This document shows positions 4,996 to 6,541 of a stretch of 6,541 nucleotides of DNA, piece by piece. Within the stretch, counting starts at the first letter, position 1, and each line of letters begins with the position of its first letter. The notes under the pieces were generated by a model. The model did not search any database, was not told the origin of the DNA, and worked only from the letters and a program-made list of their open reading frames with translations. The position numbers and the translations under genes are program-made. This DNA comes from an uncultured Oscillospiraceae bacterium (GTDB lineage: Bacteria; Bacillota; Clostridia; Oscillospirales; Acutalibacteraceae): contig CATWUX010000130.1 in assembly GCA_958354085.1 (NCBI GenBank), positions 1-6,541 on the forward strand, in the 5' to 3' direction.

Positions 4996-6048
4996 TTAAA
5001 ATAACCAGATAAACAGCTTTGCCATGAAAAAGCCGATCAAACCGCAGCCGGGGAAAGTCAGAACCCATGTGAGCACCATTTCCTTGACCACGCCCCAGTT
5101 CACCGACGAAAGGCGCTTGGCCGCGCCCACACCCATAATAGCGGTCGTTTTCGTGTGCGTCGTGCTAACCGGAATACTGGTCAGCGACGCGACCAACAGG
5201 CAGCAAGCGCCGGCGGTGTCCGCTGCGAAGCCCTGATAGGTTTCCAGACGCACCATATCCATGCCGACAGCCTTGATAATACGGTAACCGCCGATCGACG
5301 TACCGACTGCCATGACGACTGAACAAAGAATCATCAGCCACAGCGGCAAATCAAAGGTAGTCACATCGCCCTGACCGTTCGCAAGGAATATGCCCAGCAT
5401 GAACACGCCCATGAATTTCTGCCCATCCTGCGCGCCATGCATAAAGGCCATAGCAGCACCGCCGCCAATTTGAGCGCCGCGAAAAAAGCGGTTGGTTTTC
5501 TGGCGTGCCATTCCGCGGCAAATGAAAGTCGTAATTTTCGCCGCGATCCAGCCAAAAGCGAATCCCATCACCGTCGAAAGCGCCAGACCGTACAGCACCT
5601 TGACCCACTCGCCGCCGTTGATGCCGCCGATACCGCCCTGCAGCGCAATCGCCGCACCGGACAAGCCCGCGATCAGCGCATGGCTCTCGCTGGTAGGAAT
5701 ACCGAAATACCAAGCCGCCACGGCCCAAATCACAATCGCAAACAACGCCGCGCACAAAGCGACCAACGCCTCGTGCGTATCCCCGCGAAAATCCACCATT
5801 TTATAAATGGTTTCCGCCACGGTTTTGTTGATGAGCGTCATGACCAGCACGCCCAGAAAATTGAACACAGCGGCCATCATAATGGCCGCCCGCGGCCCCA
5901 TAGAACGAGTGGAAACGCAAGTGGCAATCGCGTTCGGTGCATCTGTCCAGCCGTTTACAAAAATAACACCCAGCGTTAACAATACTGTAATCAGCAACGC
6001 CGGGTTTCCTAACAACTGTGCCAGAAATTCTGTGAGCGATATGGTCAT
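4996..6048 (-). CDS. pit: PiT-family inorganic phosphate transporter (350 aa)
   Basis: This is a membrane carrier for inorganic phosphate or metal-phosphate complexes, driven by H+ or Na+. The two inverted halves of the PHO4 family are visible. The first has the signature NGWTDAPNAIAT (32-43) and GIPTSESHAL (116-125). The second has HGAQDGQKFMG (204-214) and IPVSTTHTKTTAIMG (292-306). D36, N39 and D208 are expected substrate- or ion-site residues. Roughly ten hydrophobic segments span the protein, which is near the 330-350 aa of short PiT proteins lacking the large central loop. ATG 6048 is used here; AAAGGTG lies 12 bases upstream, which is long, and a GTG at 6063 that would add five residues overlaps that site, so the start is not certain. 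DUF47 follows 24 bases downstream. No PhoB-type box was recognised upstream. Confidence 0.95.
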   Translation of the reverse strand: MTISLTEFLAQLLGNPALLITVLLTLGVIFVNGWTDAPNAIATCVSTRSMGPRAAIMMAAVFNFLGVLVMTLINKTVAETIYKMVDFRGDTHEALVALCAALFAIVIWAVAAWYFGIPTSESHALIAGLSGAAIALQGGIGGINGGEWVKVLYGLALSTVMGFAFGWIAAKITTFICRGMARQKTNRFFRGAQIGGGAAMAFMHGAQDGQKFMGVFMLGIFLANGQGDVTTFDLPLWLMILCSVVMAVGTSIGGYRIIKAVGMDMVRLETYQGFAADTAGACCLLVASLTSIPVSTTHTKTTAIMGVGAAKRLSSVNWGVVKEMVLTWVLTFPGCGLIGFFMAKLFIWLF

Positions 6049-6077
6049 AGTTACAAAACGCACCTTTCTGCTTTCCG

Positions 6078-6091
6078 GATAAGTTCTTATC
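6078..6091. repeat. Palindrome over the predicted PiT transcription start
   Basis: GATAAG (6078-6083) and CTTATC (6086-6091) form a perfect inverted repeat around a TT centre. The predicted PiT transcript would start at about 6091, so the palindrome would cover roughly positions +1 to +14. This suits a repressor operator, or a small hairpin at the 5' end of the mRNA that could stabilise it. Confidence 0.45.
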
Positions 6092-6097
6092 GTTTCT

Positions 6098-6126
6098 ATT
6101 ATAATCGGCTTACCACCGGATGAAAA
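6098..6126 (-). promoter_or_regulatory. Sigma-A promoter of the PiT-DUF47 operon
   Basis: On the - strand a perfect TATAAT (6098-6103) lies 17 bases after TTTTCA (6121-6126), which matches the -35 consensus at four of six positions. The predicted start near 6091 gives a leader of about 43 bases to the ATG at 6048. Confidence 0.65.
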
Positions 6127-6226
6127 GAGCCAATCTGCCGGTTACGACTTTTTTCTCACTTTTGCATAGATTGTCATAAAAATATTCGGTTAATTTACAG
6201 GGATTCGCTATTGACACATCGTCTTT

Positions 6227-6256
6227 AAAAAAGCCGCCACACTTGTTTGTGACGCC
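6227..6256 (-). terminator. Terminator-like hairpin facing leftward
   Basis: On the - strand TGTG (from 6241-6238) pairs with CACA (from 6251-6248) across a 6-base loop. The stem extends through one G-U pair and two G-C pairs, and after one mismatch a further G-C, and is followed by six U (6232-6227). No - strand gene lies to its right in the window. It could stop antisense transcripts, or be fortuitous. In the + strand RNA the stem is weaker (C-A mismatch). Confidence 0.3.
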
Positions 6257-6282
6257 GGATTCTAACAAAGGATGGAGTATTT

Positions 6283-6541
6283 ATGAAGCGCTTTTTCCGT
6301 TTTTTTCGTCATGGACTTTTTATGTTGCCCGCTTTACTGGCGATTATTCTCTATTTGGTTCTTCCCCATGCGCCGCTTGTGACGGAATACGGTTTTGCGC
6401 GCGGGATTTTTCGTCTGATTTCCGTACCGCTCGGCGGATTGATTGCCGTGCTGCCGCTGTCGATAACCGAAATTTTAGCGGTGTTGGCGCTGCCGTTGGT
6501 GGTTTTCCTGCTCATCCTGTTCATCCGCCGGATGCGGCAAA
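6283..6541 (+). CDS. DUF3810-like membrane protein, N-terminal part (3' truncated)
   Basis: An open frame starts at ATG 6283 and runs to the window edge without a stop, giving 86 residues. AAAGGATGGAG (6267-6277) lies five bases upstream of the ATG and fits a ribosome binding site. The protein begins with a basic MKRFFRFFRH and a first membrane helix (about residues 12-27). The segment VTEYGFARGIFRLISVPLGG (33-52) then resembles the DUF3810 start pattern of an extracytoplasmic E-x-x-(Y/F)-(S/A)-x-G-I(Y/F)-x-x-I-S loop. It is followed by LPLSITEIL (57-65) and a second membrane helix (about 64-82) ending in basic residues. Family members are predicted membrane metallopeptidase-like proteins with an HExxH motif further on, which would lie outside the window. 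The gene is divergent from the PiT operon. Confidence 0.75.
   Translation, partial: MKRFFRFFRHGLFMLPALLAIILYLVLPHAPLVTEYGFARGIFRLISVPLGGLIAVLPLSITEILAVLALPLVVFLLILFIRRMRQ

Larger units (their letters stand above)
6064..6282. other. Divergent intergenic region, PiT / DUF3810
   Basis: This stretch of about 219 bases holds the PiT promoter and start-site palindrome on its left. A terminator-like hairpin (- strand) and the DUF3810 ribosome binding site lie on its right. The middle (about 6145-6200) is AT-rich with no clear element. A perfect TTGACA (6211-6216) points toward DUF3810, but no -10 element lies 16-18 bases after it. No riboswitch or small ORF was recognised. Confidence 0.6.

Noticed and set aside
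5351..5755. 134-codon - strand open frame inside the PiT gene
   Set aside because: It is a frame-shifted shadow of PiT on the same strand with an Arg/Gly/Cys-rich composition and no family resemblance.
5437..5979. 180-codon + strand open frame opposite the PiT gene
   Set aside because: The antisense PiT frame has all family motifs; this one gives a basic, motif-free product and no ribosome binding site was seen.
1..6541. Defence system, CRISPR array, mobile element, tRNA or rRNA
   Set aside because: No spaced direct repeats, transposase motifs, terminal inverted repeats, cloverleaf folds or rRNA-like segments were found on reading either strand; the genes are mostly housekeeping types.

Overview
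The window looks like chromosomal DNA from a Gram-positive anaerobe of the class Clostridia, possibly an Oscillospirales/Ruminococcaceae-type gut or sediment bacterium. This rests on strong AGGAGG-type Shine-Dalgarno sites, TTG/ATG start usage, sigma-A-like promoters, GC content a little above half, and the gene families present. The genus cannot be named from sequence alone. No RNA gene, insertion sequence, prophage gene or CRISPR array was seen. Almost all of the DNA is coding, and two divergent intergenic regions and one strong terminator divide it into transcription units.

Left block (1-1770, + strand): the acidic, proline-rich C-terminus of an unidentified protein is followed after 23 bases by a RimK-like ATP-grasp ligase with a TTG start. 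Next is a regulator, probably with its own promoter, that joins an XRE helix-turn-helix to a desulfoferrodoxin-like (desulforedoxin plus superoxide-reductase-like) C-terminus. A long bidirectional terminator separates this block from the convergent malic enzyme gene.

Middle block (1775-4340): malic enzyme (- strand) and a hemolysin III/TrhA-type membrane protein (+ strand) are divergent from a short AT-rich control region that carries a good sigma-A promoter and two similar AT palindromes. A divergent TspO/MBR-like membrane protein follows the hemolysin III gene, with a hairpin directly before its ribosome binding site.

Right block (4348-6541): a PiT phosphate transporter and a PhoU-like DUF47 protein form a two-gene - strand operon, convergent with the TspO gene. 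The PiT promoter has a perfect TATAAT and a palindrome over the predicted transcription start. Divergent from it is the start of a DUF3810-like membrane protein that runs off the window.

The genes are mostly housekeeping: central carbon metabolism, phosphate uptake and membrane proteins. The most unusual item is the regulator at 1135-1719. Its Cys4 metal site is complete, but four of the five expected superoxide-reductase iron ligands appear to be lost. An excellent internal Shine-Dalgarno and in-frame ATG lie exactly at the domain junction, so the gene could yield both a full regulator and a free metal-binding domain.
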